In this document: in pieces, positions 1 through 9,085 of the stretch
Numbering within the stretch: position 1 is the stretch's first letter
Layout of the letters: each line of letters opens with the position of its first letter
NCBI GenBank assembly: GCA_019636275.1
Contig: JAHBXY010000018.1
Span: 17,280 to 81,279, forward strand
Reading direction: 5' to 3'
Length of the DNA: 64,000 nt
From: Planctomycetota bacterium
GTDB lineage: Bacteria; Planctomycetota; J058
The notes under the pieces: model-generated
Seen by the model: only the letters and a program-made list of their open reading frames with translations
Database searches by the model: none
What the model was told of the DNA's origin: nothing
Made by a program: the position numbers and the translations under genes

Positions 1-1
1 C

Positions 2-379
2 CGCCTGGAGGGGGACGTCCGCCTGGTGGGGAGCGTCACGGGCGAGCTCAAGCTGTCGCTCCTGCAGGCCGCCAAGGTGGTCGCGCTCCCGACGCATCAC
101 GAGAACTTCGGCTTCGTGGTGCCGGAGGCGCTCGCGTGCGGGACCCCCGTCCTCACGACGCGCGGTCTCGATCTGTGGCGAGAGTTCGAGTCGAGCGGCG
201 CGGTCTGGACGGCGGAGCGGAGCGCGGCGCCCTTCGCCGCGGCGCTGGAGCGTGCCCTGGCGCTCGGCGAGGACCAGCGGAGGGTCATGGGGGCCCGAGG
301 TCGCGCGTGGGTGCACATGACCTTCGAGCCGGCGGCGCTCACAGCCCGATACGAGGAGCTGTATGCCCTCTCGGGATGA
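2..379 (+). CDS. Glycosyltransferase family 4, C-terminal part (5' truncated by window edge)
   Basis: Only the C-terminal 125 or so residues of a GT-B glycosyltransferase are present; the frame is open from base 2. The visible stretch has the family's nucleotide-sugar binding region, with HENFGFVVPEALACG (the E-x7-E motif) followed by a short helical tail. In this family the enzyme transfers a sugar from a nucleotide donor at the cytoplasmic face during glycan assembly. The stop overlaps the start of the next glycosyltransferase by 17 bases, so the two are probably cotranscribed. Substrate cannot be inferred. Confidence 0.85.
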   Translation, partial: RLEGDVRLVGSVTGELKLSLLQAAKVVALPTHHENFGFVVPEALACGTPVLTTRGLDLWREFESSGAVWTAERSAAPFAAALERALALGEDQRRVMGARGRAWVHMTFEPAALTARYEELYALSG

Positions 380-1544
380 CGCGGCGCGCCCGCCGACGAT
401 CGCCATGGTCGACACCACCTTGACGCCGTACCGGCTCCACTTCCACCGCCGGGTCGTCCGCGAGCTTCGTCTCCGCCTGCTCACCTGGCACCTCCGCGCG
501 CACGACGCGCTTCCATGGCGGCTGAGCGTGCCCGACGGGCTCCAGGTCGAGTCGTTCGCTGGCGCGAGGGAGCCAGGGCGCGCGGCCGAGGTGGTCGCCG
601 GGCGGCGCGTCCTCGGGGCCCTCCGCGATCGGAGGGTGGATGCGGTGGTCGTCGGCGGCTACGGCGACCTCGCGCGGCTCATGATCATTCTCGGGTGCCA
701 GCGGGCGGGCACCCCCGTGCTCCTCTTCGGCGACTCCAACGTAAGCGGGGACCTTGCGCGCGGCGCGCGGCGCCTCGCGAAGCGCGCCGTGCTGCCCCTG
801 CTCCTCCGCCGTTGCTCGGCGATTCTCGCCTGCGGCTCGCGCGGGGAGGACTACTTCTCGCGCTACGGCGTCCCGTCCGAGCGGATCTTCCTCTCGCCGT
901 ACGAGCCCGACTACGACCTCCTCGCACGCGCCAGCGATGAGCCCCCGGAGTCAGCGGCGGCGCGCTGGGGCTTGAGCCCCGCGCGCCGCCGACTCCTCTT
1001 CGTTGGCCGCCTCGCCCCCGAGAAGCGGGTCGACCTGGCGGTCGAGGGCTTCGGGCGCATCGCCGGGGAGCGACCGGAGTGGGACCTGGTCGTCGCTGGG
1101 ACGGGCGCCGAGGGGGCGGCCCTGAAGGCCCTGGCGGCGAGGAGCGCGCCCGGCCGCGTGCACTTCGTCGAGTTCGTCCAGCCAGCGCGCCTCCCCTCGC
1201 TCTACAGGGCCTGCCACGCGCTGGTCCTGCCCAGCGACTACGAGCCCTGGGGGGTGGTGGTGAACGAGGCGGTCGCCGTCGGCCTGGCCCTGGTGTGCGC
1301 GGACGTCGTGGGCGCCGCGGCGGAGCTCCTGGTCGACGGCGTCGACGGCTACACCTTCCGTGTGGGGGACGTCGACGACCTTGTGCGCGCGCTCCGGCGC
1401 GTGACCGATCCGTCCCGCCTGGAGTCCCTGCGCGCGGGCGGCGCCGCCGTCCTCGCGAGCTGGCGTCGACGCGCCGACCCGGTCGTCGGGCTGGGCGCGG
1501 CGCTGGCGCGCGCAGGGGTCCGCGTCCAAGATCGGACGTCATGA
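363..1544 (+). CDS. Glycosyltransferase family 4
   Basis: A 393-residue GT-B glycosyltransferase. The N-terminal domain begins with IAMVDTTLTPYRLHFHRR. The C-terminal Rossmann domain starts near residue 210 with LLFVGRLAPEKRVDL, and the E-x7-E motif is in DYEPWGVVVNEAVAVG near residue 290. Length is normal for GT4. It starts inside the preceding glycosyltransferase gene and ends with an ATGA overlap into the acetyltransferase gene, so it belongs to the same polysaccharide operon. Expected role is cytoplasmic addition of one sugar to a lipid-linked repeat unit; the sugar is not predictable. Confidence 0.9.
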   Translation: MPSRDDAARPPTIAMVDTTLTPYRLHFHRRVVRELRLRLLTWHLRAHDALPWRLSVPDGLQVESFAGAREPGRAAEVVAGRRVLGALRDRRVDAVVVGGYGDLARLMIILGCQRAGTPVLLFGDSNVSGDLARGARRLAKRAVLPLLLRRCSAILACGSRGEDYFSRYGVPSERIFLSPYEPDYDLLARASDEPPESAAARWGLSPARRRLLFVGRLAPEKRVDLAVEGFGRIAGERPEWDLVVAGTGAEGAALKALAARSAPGRVHFVEFVQPARLPSLYRACHALVLPSDYEPWGVVVNEAVAVGLALVCADVVGAAAELLVDGVDGYTFRVGDVDDLVRALRRVTDPSRLESLRAGGAAVLASWRRRADPVVGLGAALARAGVRVQDRTS

Positions 1545-2116
1545 GCGAGGGTCATCGCTTCAAGGTGGACCTGAGCGCCTACGGCGCGGGAGGCTTCGAC
1601 CGCGGGGCCAGCCGGGTCGTGGAAGGGCTCTGGCGGCTCACCCAGGCCGGGCTCTTCCAGGCGTGCCCCTTCGGGCTGTACGCCCTGAAGCGAGCCGTCC
1701 TCCGCGCGTTCGGGGCCCGGATCGGGCGCGGTGTCGTGCTCAAGCCTGGTGTGAAGATCACCTTCCCCTGGAAGCTGGAGCTCGGGGACCACGTCTGGGT
1801 CGGCGAGGAGGCCTGGCTGCACAACCTCGACCCGATCATCATCGGGAGTCATGCGTGCGTGTCTCAGCGGGCGATGCTCTGCGCCGGGAGCCACGACTAC
1901 CGCGCGCCCACGTTCGACCTGCGGACGGCGCCGATCCGGGTGGGCGAGGGGGCCTGGGTCGCCGCGATGGCGTGGGTCGGCCCCGGGGTGACGATCGGCT
2001 CGCACGCGGTGCTCGCGGCCGGGTCGGTGGCCGGGCGTGACCTCGAGCCGTACGGGGTGTACCGCGGGAACCCCGCCGGGCTCGTCGGTGAGCGGGCCCC
2101 GGAGACGCCGGTGTGA
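1541..2116 (+). CDS. Colanic-acid-type (WcaF-like) hexapeptide-repeat acetyltransferase
   Basis: A 191-residue left-handed beta-helix acyltransferase. Hexapeptide repeats run from about residue 60 (GARIGRGVVLKPGVKITFP) to the end. CAGSHDY resembles the catalytic His region of WcaF/NodL-type O-acetyltransferases, and the protein ends with the typical GNPAG loop. The start is the ATG of the ATGA overlap with the upstream gene. A longer in-frame extension back to 1079 runs through that gene and is a shadow. The likely role is acetyl-CoA-dependent O-acetylation of a sugar in the glycan made by this operon. Confidence 0.88.
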   Translation: MSEGHRFKVDLSAYGAGGFDRGASRVVEGLWRLTQAGLFQACPFGLYALKRAVLRAFGARIGRGVVLKPGVKITFPWKLELGDHVWVGEEAWLHNLDPIIIGSHACVSQRAMLCAGSHDYRAPTFDLRTAPIRVGEGAWVAAMAWVGPGVTIGSHAVLAAGSVAGRDLEPYGVYRGNPAGLVGERAPETPV

Positions 2117-3018
2117 GGCCCGGGGCCATGCTGCTGGCTGCTCGGCGCCTGCTCCGGGGCGGTCCGAGAGCCACCTACTACCGCGAGGTCGTGCTCCCTC
2201 GGATCCTCGAGACCCCGCCGATCTCGGGCACGACGAACGGCGCTTGCGAGATCCACGCGCTCACCTGCGCCGCGGACTGGCTGTGCCTCATCTGGACGCT
2301 GAAGTCGTTCTACCGGGTCACCGACCATCGCTACCGCCTCTGCATCCACGGGGACCCCACGCTGACTTCGGCCCAGGCGCTGACCCTCCGCGCGCACTTC
2401 CCGGACGCGCGAGTCATCGAAAGCGCAACGGCGCTCACCGAGGCGCGGCGCCGCCTCCAGTCGCACCCCCGGTGCCTCGCCTTTCGCGAGCGGAACCACC
2501 TCTCTCCGAAGGTGGTCGACTTCCTCCACTTCCTGGAGGCCGACCGGCTCCTGATCCTCGACAGCGACCTCCTGTTCTTCTCCCGACCAGCGGCCCTGCT
2601 GGACCGAGTCGAGGGCGTCGGACGGGTGAACGCCTTCAACGGCGACGTCGCGAGCGCCTACACCGTCGACCCTGACCTCGTCCGGGCCCGCTGCGGGATC
2701 GTGCTGCCGCCCCGGATCAACAGCGGGCTCGCGCTCGTCCACCGGGAGTCTTTGCGGCTCGATTGGCTCGAGGAGTTCCTCGCGCTCGAAGGCATCGATT
2801 CGCACTTCTGGCGCCAGGAGCAGACGCTGCTCGCGCTGTGCAGCGCACGCTTCGGGGTAGAGCTCCTGCCCCCCGAGTACGACGTGCGGCTCGACCGCGG
2901 TCCGCCCGGGCCTTGCCGCCACTACGTGGGCGCCATCCGACAGCGCTTCTTCTCGGAGGGCATACGGCTCCTCCGCGCGGGCCTCCTCGAGGAACGTGGC
3001 AGCTCGTGCGCGTCCTGA
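2113..3018 (+). CDS. Putative GT-A fold glycosyltransferase
   Basis: A 301-residue protein with a central LLILDSDLLFF segment (near residues 150-160), a DxD-type metal and nucleotide-sugar site preceded by a hydrophobic strand, as in GT8-like and other GT-A enzymes. GLALVHRESL and HFWRQEQTLLAL resemble the acceptor-side motifs of these enzymes. It begins at GTG 2113 in a GTGA overlap with the acetyltransferase gene and overlaps the next glycosyltransferase by 13 bases. No signal peptide or membrane segment is evident. The exact family is uncertain; glycosyl transfer in this operon is the best inference. Confidence 0.7.
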   Translation: MRPGAMLLAARRLLRGGPRATYYREVVLPRILETPPISGTTNGACEIHALTCAADWLCLIWTLKSFYRVTDHRYRLCIHGDPTLTSAQALTLRAHFPDARVIESATALTEARRRLQSHPRCLAFRERNHLSPKVVDFLHFLEADRLLILDSDLLFFSRPAALLDRVEGVGRVNAFNGDVASAYTVDPDLVRARCGIVLPPRINSGLALVHRESLRLDWLEEFLALEGIDSHFWRQEQTLLALCSARFGVELLPPEYDVRLDRGPPGPCRHYVGAIRQRFFSEGIRLLRAGLLEERGSSCAS

Positions 3019-4049
3019 TGACCCCCGACTACCGCGCCGACAACCCGTACCAGGAGCTCCTCGCGACGGCGCTCCGGGAGCAGGGCGTCGAGGTCGTGTT
3101 CCCTACGGGGTATCGCCGGGTCCTGCCCATCACACGCTCGCTGCGCGAGTTCGGGGCAGACGTCCTCCATCTTCACTGGGTCGAGCCATACCTGCGACCC
3201 AACGCCGCATTACCTGTCGCGCTCGTCCGAGGCTTGAAGACAGTGGCCGACCTGCTCCTCGCCCGCGCGACTGGGGTGCGGGTGGTGTGGACCGTGCACA
3301 ACGAGGTCTCGCACGAGAGCAGGTTCCCGCGCCTCGAGCGCGCGATCTTGCGGCAGATCGGTCGCCTGACGGACCAGGTCATCGTCCACGAGGAGGCCCG
3401 CCGCGGATCCTATGCCGGCGCGGCGGTGATCCCGCACGGCAGCTTCTCCGCCGCCTACGAGCAGCCGCTGCCGCGAGCCGACGCGCACGCGGCACTGGGC
3501 CTTGAGGTGACAGGCAGGGTCTTCCTGCACTTCGGGATGCTGCGGCCTTACAAGGGAATCGAAGACCTGCTGGAGGCATGGTCCCTGACCCATCTCGGAC
3601 GCGAGCACGTGCTCCTGATCGCAGGGCCGAGCCCTGACCCGATCTACACGAAGCGGCTCGAGGAGCGCGCGCGCGCAATCTCGGGCGTGAGGTTCGAGCC
3701 TGGCTTCGTCCCCGCCGACCGGGTCCACGTCGTGTTCAGCGCGGCGGACATCGTCGTCCTGCCGTACCGGAAGGTCGCGACCTCGGGGTCCGCCATGCTC
3801 TCCCTGTCCTTTGGACGGCCGCTCGTCGTGCCCGCCCTCCCGACGTTGCTCGAGGTCCTCGGTCGGCCAGGACCGGCCCTCTTCTTCGGCGGTGATACCG
3901 GGCGAAGCCTGGCCGAGGTTCTCACGACCGCCGCACAGGCCGACCTCGCGCCGCTGCGAACGGCGGCAGCGGACCGGGTGCAGGGGTGGGAGCAGGTCGC
4001 CTCGGCCACGCGAGACGCGTACTGCGGGCGTGAGCGAGGCTCTAGCTGA
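3006..4049 (+). CDS. Glycosyltransferase family 4
   Basis: A 347-residue GT-B enzyme starting at GTG 3006 with VRVLMTPDYRADNPYQ. The longer in-frame extension to 2763 lies over the previous gene and is rejected. The N-terminal half contains VLHLHWVEPYL and VVWTVHNE, typical of GT4 proteins, and the C-terminal half has FLHFGMLRPYKGIEDLL. The usual E-x7-E is weak in the ADIVVLPYRKVATSGSAML segment, as in mannosyl/glucosyl variants of the family. Its last bases overlap, tail to tail, with the membrane glycosyltransferase gene on the minus strand. Base composition looks somewhat less G+C-rich than the surroundings. Confidence 0.85.
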   Translation: MRVLMTPDYRADNPYQELLATALREQGVEVVFPTGYRRVLPITRSLREFGADVLHLHWVEPYLRPNAALPVALVRGLKTVADLLLARATGVRVVWTVHNEVSHESRFPRLERAILRQIGRLTDQVIVHEEARRGSYAGAAVIPHGSFSAAYEQPLPRADAHAALGLEVTGRVFLHFGMLRPYKGIEDLLEAWSLTHLGREHVLLIAGPSPDPIYTKRLEERARAISGVRFEPGFVPADRVHVVFSAADIVVLPYRKVATSGSAMLSLSFGRPLVVPALPTLLEVLGRPGPALFFGGDTGRSLAEVLTTAAQADLAPLRTAAADRVQGWEQVASATRDAYCGRERGSS

Positions 4050-5508
4050 GGTGTCGCCAGCAGTCGATGCCGCTGTACGTGAGGTAGAAGCCGAGGACGA
4101 TGGCGGTGAACCGCGGGCGAGGCGCGAGCCAGGACCGCATGCACTCCCAGGCGAGCAGATACAGTCCGCAGGAGAAGGGGACGAGGTAGCGAAAGTTCGT
4201 GTCGCTATGGAGTGCCCAGCTCGGGAACATGATGAACACGACCAGCACGACCGGCGCGACCAGGATTGACTTCCTCGACCGGAACGATCGCATGACCGCT
4301 CGTGGGGTGAGTCGAGCCCAAGCGCCGACCAGCAGGGTAGCGAGCACCGCCACGCTGACGCCAGTCTTCCAAGTCAGCGGCACCTGCTGCGGCGGGACTC
4401 CATCGAGTTCGCTCCAACGACCGATGACGAGTGCGGGCAGAACCCGGTCAAGGAGCAGGCGCAGCTGAAAGGGCATCTCGTGCCAGTGCTTGAGGGAGTA
4501 GCTCTTTTCGGGCCAGAGCTCGATCCGAGCCGCCGCCAGTCGCGGCTTCTCGACGTACTTGAAGTGCACCGCCGGTGGGGCGGTGAAGGCGACGATGGCG
4601 AGCGCGACCACGGCTGCTGGCCAGCAGCGGCGCCAGGGCGCCCGGCTGGCCCGATACAACCCTATCGCGCCGAGCAGCAAGAGCGCCCCGCCGACGCATA
4701 GGAGCGCAACCTCATGGCTCCCTGCGGAGTACGTCGCCCGCCGCGTGAGCCAGCGATACGCGACCGGACTCAGCAGCAGGACCCCGAGCGCCGCGACGAA
4801 ACTCGCACGGGCGAGCGCCTGTCGCCGGAGCGCGTCCAATCTCGTGGCCCGCCGCCACTGGCGGAAACTGTTGGACCGCAGTCCGAGCCAGAGGAGCGAC
4901 ACGAAGACCGGAAAGATGGCTAGTTTCAACGCGTACACGCTGAAGCCGGCAAGGCAGGCCCAGGCGACCCACGTGGCGCGTGTCCGGTGACGATCGACCT
5001 CCCACGCTCCCCACACGAGACCCAGGACAAGGATGGTGAGCGCCGCGTAGACCGGGTGCCCGCCAACCCCGTAACGAGTGAGGGCCGAGTTGGGGAAGGC
5101 GAGGACGAGCGCGATGCCGATCGCCGCCGGGCCGGGGAGGACCCTCCGGAGGACGAGCAGGGCGACGACGACCGCGACGGCCGAAAAGAACGCCACGGGT
5201 ATCCTCAGCGCGACCAAGGACTCGCCGAACAGCCGGAAGAGCAGCGCCGCGGCCGCCTCGTGGATCGGAGCGCCGTAGTTCGTCCCCCGGATGTAGGGGT
5301 ACCACTGCCCGGCCGCAAAGTCCTGAGCGGTGGGAAGGGAGAAGCGCACCTCGTCGATGTGCCAGAGGGCCAGCCTGGGCGCGTGCACCGCGCGCCAGGC
5401 GAACGCGGCGACGAACAAGGCGGCGCAAACAAGGACGAAGGACCACTCAGGTCCTCGGCGCGCACGCGCGTCCGGACGCCATGGAGACGCGTCTGTCGTC
5501 GACTTCAC
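4042..5508 (-). CDS. Polytopic membrane glycosyltransferase, GT39/ArnT-like
   Basis: A 488-residue integral membrane protein with about 11 hydrophobic helices. After the first helix comes HIDEVRFSLPTAQDFAAGQWYPYI, which resembles the first periplasmic loop of GT-C enzymes with acidic catalytic residues. GAPIHEAAAALLFRLFGE then leads into the second helix, the PMT/ArnT (GT39, PF13231-like) layout. Such enzymes use polyprenyl-phosphate sugars on the periplasmic side. The start is the GTG in a GTGA overlap with the end of the Wzt-like ATPase gene, so it is translationally coupled to the ABC exporter. Confidence 0.78.
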   Translation of the reverse strand: MKSTTDASPWRPDARARRGPEWSFVLVCAALFVAAFAWRAVHAPRLALWHIDEVRFSLPTAQDFAAGQWYPYIRGTNYGAPIHEAAAALLFRLFGESLVALRIPVAFFSAVAVVVALLVLRRVLPGPAAIGIALVLAFPNSALTRYGVGGHPVYAALTILVLGLVWGAWEVDRHRTRATWVAWACLAGFSVYALKLAIFPVFVSLLWLGLRSNSFRQWRRATRLDALRRQALARASFVAALGVLLLSPVAYRWLTRRATYSAGSHEVALLCVGGALLLLGAIGLYRASRAPWRRCWPAAVVALAIVAFTAPPAVHFKYVEKPRLAAARIELWPEKSYSLKHWHEMPFQLRLLLDRVLPALVIGRWSELDGVPPQQVPLTWKTGVSVAVLATLLVGAWARLTPRAVMRSFRSRKSILVAPVVLVVFIMFPSWALHSDTNFRYLVPFSCGLYLLAWECMRSWLAPRPRFTAIVLGFYLTYSGIDCWRHLS

Positions 5509-6743
5509 CGGGGCTCCGATGCACCGGAAGAAGAGCCCGCCTGCTGGACCTCCACCTCGCAGGGAACGTTGAGGATGCCTGCGTACGCCTCCCTGCTGTG
5601 CGCCAGAGCCGGCACCGCCATCACGAGCGGCGGAACGCCGTCCCAGTCCTCGACCAGCTCGCGGTCGGAAAAGAGCTTGGCGCGCCACCGGTACGCCCCG
5701 GGCCGCAAGGGGAGAGCTGGGACCGCCACGACCACGTCGGTGCTTCCGGCGCCGAGCGCGGGCAGCGCGGGGTCGCAGCCCCAGACGATGAGCCCTTGGT
5801 CGTCCGTCAGTGCGAGGGTGAGTATCGGGCGCGCCACCGCCTCCTCCGTGCAGAGCCGGAAGACGAAGCGGACGGGCTCGAGCGGGGCGCGAACCGAGTG
5901 GTGCGTCGTCCCGTCGGCCCCCTCGATGTGCCAGCTGACGAAGCCCGTCGAGGCCGAGGGCGACGCCACCGGATGGAGGAGGGCGGCCTCGTATGCGCCG
6001 AGGACCTCGTGCGTCGGACCCTGGAGGCGCACCGTCCCCGCATCGAGCCACAGGACGCGCGTACAGAGGCTACGGATGGCGTTCATGTGGTGGCTGACGA
6101 AGAGGATCGTCCGTCCACCGCGGGATACGTCGTCCATCTTCTTTAGGCACTTGCGCTGGAACTCGAGGTCGCCGACGGCGAGGACCTCATCGACGAGCAG
6201 GATCTCCGGCTCGAGGTGGGCCGCCACGGCGAAGGCGAGCCGGAGGTACATGCCCGAGGAGTAAAACTTGACCTGGGTGTCCAGGAACTCCGCGACGCCG
6301 GCGAACGCGACGATCTCGTCGAACTTGCGTGCGACCTCCGCCCGCGACATGCCGAGGATGGCGCCGTTGAGGAACACGTTCTCGCGGCCGGTCAGCTCCG
6401 GATGGAAGCCCGTACCTACCTCTAGGAGCGAGCCGACCCTTCCGAACACCGTCGCAGAGCCGCAGGTCGGCTCGACGATGCGGGTCAGGACCTTCAGGAG
6501 CGTGCTCTTGCCCGCGCCATTGCGCCCGACGATGCCGACGACCTCGCCCTCCTGGACCTCGAACGAGACGTCACGGAGCGCCGCGATGGTGCGCGGGGCC
6601 GTCCGCGGCCGGCCAGTGAGACGGTCAAGCGGCCAGCGAGCCGCCGCGCGCAGGACGTCGCGGAGCCCGCCGGGACCGCCGCTCCCCAGGTGGAACTCCT
6701 TGGAGAGGGCCTCGGCCCGGATCGCGGTGCCGCTCACACTCAC
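5505..6743 (-). CDS. wzt: Polysaccharide ABC transporter ATP-binding protein, Wzt-like
   Basis: A 412-residue ATPase of the O-antigen/teichoic-acid exporter family. Walker A GRNGAGKST is at residues 73-81, the YSSGM signature at 161-165, Walker B ILLVDE at 181-186 and the switch SHH near 218. The extended N-terminus and the HPELTGRENVFLNG segment are typical of Wzt/TagH/RfbB. Residues from about 255 to the end form an extra beta-rich domain, as in Wzt proteins that recognise the terminal modification of the glycan. It overlaps the permease gene upstream and the GT39-like gene downstream by four bases each. The gene symbol is by family, not by proven orthology. Confidence 0.92.
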   Translation of the reverse strand: MSVSGTAIRAEALSKEFHLGSGGPGGLRDVLRAAARWPLDRLTGRPRTAPRTIAALRDVSFEVQEGEVVGIVGRNGAGKSTLLKVLTRIVEPTCGSATVFGRVGSLLEVGTGFHPELTGRENVFLNGAILGMSRAEVARKFDEIVAFAGVAEFLDTQVKFYSSGMYLRLAFAVAAHLEPEILLVDEVLAVGDLEFQRKCLKKMDDVSRGGRTILFVSHHMNAIRSLCTRVLWLDAGTVRLQGPTHEVLGAYEAALLHPVASPSASTGFVSWHIEGADGTTHHSVRAPLEPVRFVFRLCTEEAVARPILTLALTDDQGLIVWGCDPALPALGAGSTDVVVAVPALPLRPGAYRWRAKLFSDRELVEDWDGVPPLVMAVPALAHSREAYAGILNVPCEVEVQQAGSSSGASEPR

Positions 6744-7573
6744 ACCGTATCCGCGAACCGCGGCTCGAGCCGATGAAAGAGGAGCAGCCCGCCTCCGAGC
6801 GCCAGGACGGTGACGATCGCGGAAGAGGCGACGATCGGGAAGGAGGGCGGCGCATCAGCGAAGACGGCCCAGCGGAAGAGTTCGATGACGCCGGCCATCG
6901 GATTCAGGCCGTACACGGCGTGCCAACGCTCGGGCACGATCACCGCGGGGTACGCCACGGGGGAGAGGAACAGCCAGAGCTGACTGACGAGCGGGAGCGT
7001 GTGCCGTACGTCCTTGAGGACGGTGACGACGGCCGAAAGGCACAGGGACACGGCGGCCGCCACCGCGCAGGCTCCGGCCAGGGCGACCGGGACGAGCAGG
7101 AGCGAACCGCCAGGCTGGACGCCCATGAGGAGCATCGCCGGGACCAGGACGCCGAACGCGCAGGCGAAATCGATCACGGCCGCCGCGACCGGGGCGAGCG
7201 GGATCGCCGCGCGCGGGAAGTACACCTTGGTGATGAGGTTGCGATTCGTGATCAAGCTCGTGCTGCCCTCGGTCAGCCCCCTCGCGAAGAGCTGCCAGGG
7301 GAGCAGGGCGACGAAGGCGTAGAGCGGGTACGGGACCGAGCCCGTCGTGTGGTCGAGCCCGGCGAGCCGGCCGATGACGAGCGCGAAGACCGCCATCCCG
7401 AGGGCCGGCTGCAGCACCGCCCACCCGACTCCGAACACGGTCTGCTTGTAACGCACCTTCACATCACGAACCGCGAGGAACCAGACGAGCTCTCGGTGTC
7501 TCCAGAGCTCGAAGAGGCCGAGGGACCAGCGCCGCCGGCGCGCGATCACCGTCGGTTCCCGGGTCGTCCTCAT
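6740..7573 (-). CDS. wzm: Polysaccharide ABC transporter permease, Wzm-like
   Basis: A 277-residue ABC-2 type membrane protein with six predicted helices. It carries the family hallmarks RDVKVRYKQTVFGVGWAVLQP near the N-terminus, the central LITNRNLITKVYFPRAAIPL segment and NPMAGVIELFRW before the last helix. These match the O-antigen/polyol-phosphate exporter permease family (TagG/Wzm/KpsM). With the adjacent ATPase it should move a lipid-linked polysaccharide across the inner membrane. I chose ATG 7573; an in-frame GTG at 7582 is the alternative. A GTGA overlap couples it to the ATPase gene. Confidence 0.92.
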   Translation of the reverse strand: MRTTREPTVIARRRRWSLGLFELWRHRELVWFLAVRDVKVRYKQTVFGVGWAVLQPALGMAVFALVIGRLAGLDHTTGSVPYPLYAFVALLPWQLFARGLTEGSTSLITNRNLITKVYFPRAAIPLAPVAAAVIDFACAFGVLVPAMLLMGVQPGGSLLLVPVALAGACAVAAAVSLCLSAVVTVLKDVRHTLPLVSQLWLFLSPVAYPAVIVPERWHAVYGLNPMAGVIELFRWAVFADAPPSFPIVASSAIVTVLALGGGLLLFHRLEPRFADTV

Positions 7574-7601
7574 GGTGCACACTGGCGTGGGCGACGGCGA
7601 C

Positions 7602-8528
7602 TCACACCCCCTCCGGTCGGTCGAGCGAGGGCAGCGTGAGCTCGAACAGGCCGAGCGGCAACCCGCGCCCCCGTCGGAGCCGCCTCGCGAGCACGTAGGT
7701 GCGGAGCGAGACGGGCCGTCGCGCGCGGGGCGCGCGCAGCGCCGCGCCGGCCCCTCGCAGCAGCCCCAAGCCCATCGCGCCGAGATGACCAGTTCGAAGC
7801 CCGCAGCGCAGTCCGAGCAGCGAGGAGGCGCTGAGGTGCACGGGGAGCATCACCGTGGGGACGTTGTACCACGCGAACAGCACGTCGTTGCGCCGACCGT
7901 AAAGGGCCATGCGGCGCCATGAGCGGAGCGGCGACTCGACGTGGTGGATCGGGTCCGCGGTCCCGAGCCGGACCACCCTGCCCGTCGCGAGCATCCTGAG
8001 GCAAAGATCACGCTCCTCGCCCTGATGGAAGAATTCCGTCCGGAACCCCCCGAGCCCCAGAAAGACGTCCCGCCGGATCGCGTACGCGGTTCCCACGAAC
8101 GAGTCGGTGACGAAGATGTCCGCTCCCCTCGCGGGGGCGCGCTGGAGGACCTGCGGCCCCGAGTTGACGTTCACGAACGGGATCGCCACCGCACCCACGC
8201 GGCGGTGGTCGAACTCGACGAGCGTCTGCTCGACCGTCCGATCCGACGGGAAGTAGGCGTCGTCGTCCAGCGAGACGACGACCTTGGCGCGCGCGAGCGA
8301 CGCGCCGAGGTTCCGCTGCGCGATGTAGCCGCGCGAGACGGGCGAGCGCTCGAGGTGGACCTGGGGGAAGCGCGCGCGCACCATCTCGTCGGTTCCATCG
8401 GTCGAGCCGTCGTCGATGACGAGGACCTCGGGGGCGACGGTCTGCGCCAGCGCCGACTCGATCGTCCGGGCGAGCGACTCTCGCCGGTCCTTGGTCGAGA
8501 TCACGACGGTCGCGACGGGGAGGCTCAT
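7602..8528 (-). CDS. Glycosyltransferase family 2
   Basis: A 308-residue GT2 enzyme. The start region MSLPVATVVISTKDRRESL leads into VLVIDDGSTDGTDEMV, then VVSLDDDAYFPSD (the DxD metal site). FVGTAYAIRRDVFLGLGGF and GEERDLCLRML follow as the acceptor-side E(R)D motif. The start ATG forms an ATGA overlap with the acetyltransferase gene upstream. The C-terminal third is Arg-rich and probably membrane-associating. It is part of the minus-strand operon 12552 to 4042 that ends with the ABC exporter, suggesting that it builds the exported glycan. Confidence 0.9.
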   Translation of the reverse strand: MSLPVATVVISTKDRRESLARTIESALAQTVAPEVLVIDDGSTDGTDEMVRARFPQVHLERSPVSRGYIAQRNLGASLARAKVVVSLDDDAYFPSDRTVEQTLVEFDHRRVGAVAIPFVNVNSGPQVLQRAPARGADIFVTDSFVGTAYAIRRDVFLGLGGFRTEFFHQGEERDLCLRMLATGRVVRLGTADPIHHVESPLRSWRRMALYGRRNDVLFAWYNVPTVMLPVHLSASSLLGLRCGLRTGHLGAMGLGLLRGAGAALRAPRARRPVSLRTYVLARRLRRGRGLPLGLFELTLPSLDRPEGV

Positions 8529-9085
8529 GCCAGGCGCGACCGGATCTTGCGCGGCGGGTTGCCCACGACGACATCCCCGACGGGGATGTCCCGTGTCACG
8601 ACGCTGCCCGCTCCGATGACGGCGCCAGCCCCGATCCGGACGCCCTTGAGCACGACGACGCCGGCGCCGAGCCAGCAATCGTCGCCGATCGACACCGGCG
8701 CGCTCACGTAAGGTTGGGCGCTGACGGGGGACCCGGCGGTCCCGTGGTCATGGTCGGTGATGTAGCAGTACGGGCCGATCATGCAGTTCGTCCCGACGAC
8801 GATCCTGTCCGTGGCGTCGAACATCGTGAAGCGGTTGACGTAGGTCCCCCGTCCGATGCGGATCCTGGGCTCGGCGCGACGCTCGCCAGTTGCCAGGAGG
8901 ACGACGTGATCGTCGAGGGCGACGTCGTCGAGCTCCACATCCCACGGATTCTGCGGCACGTGCACCGTCGAGAGCCGACCGCGCCGGATCCTCGCCCCGA
9001 GCAGGTTCAACCAGGCGCGTCGCGCCCGGGCCCTGACCGAGCCCGGCAGGCGGAGCAGGAGGTTCACGGCGCGGTCGCTCAGCAC
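8525..9085 (-). CDS. Hexapeptide-repeat acyltransferase (LbH/XAT-like)
   Basis: A 186-residue left-handed beta-helix transferase. Hexapeptide turns include RIRIGRGTYVNRF, RIVVGTNCMIGPYCYI and the C-terminal VSIGDDCWLGAGVVVLKGVRIGAGAVIGAGSVVTRDIP. The catalytic-type His is in TDHDHG, and the protein ends with VVVGNPPRKI. The start is taken as GTG 9085, which overlaps the end of the upstream GT2 gene. The in-frame extension to 9730 is a shadow of that gene. The likely function is acetylation of a sugar hydroxyl or amino group during glycan synthesis. Confidence 0.87.
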   Translation of the reverse strand: MLSDRAVNLLLRLPGSVRARARRAWLNLLGARIRRGRLSTVHVPQNPWDVELDDVALDDHVVLLATGERRAEPRIRIGRGTYVNRFTMFDATDRIVVGTNCMIGPYCYITDHDHGTAGSPVSAQPYVSAPVSIGDDCWLGAGVVVLKGVRIGAGAVIGAGSVVTRDIPVGDVVVGNPPRKIRSRLA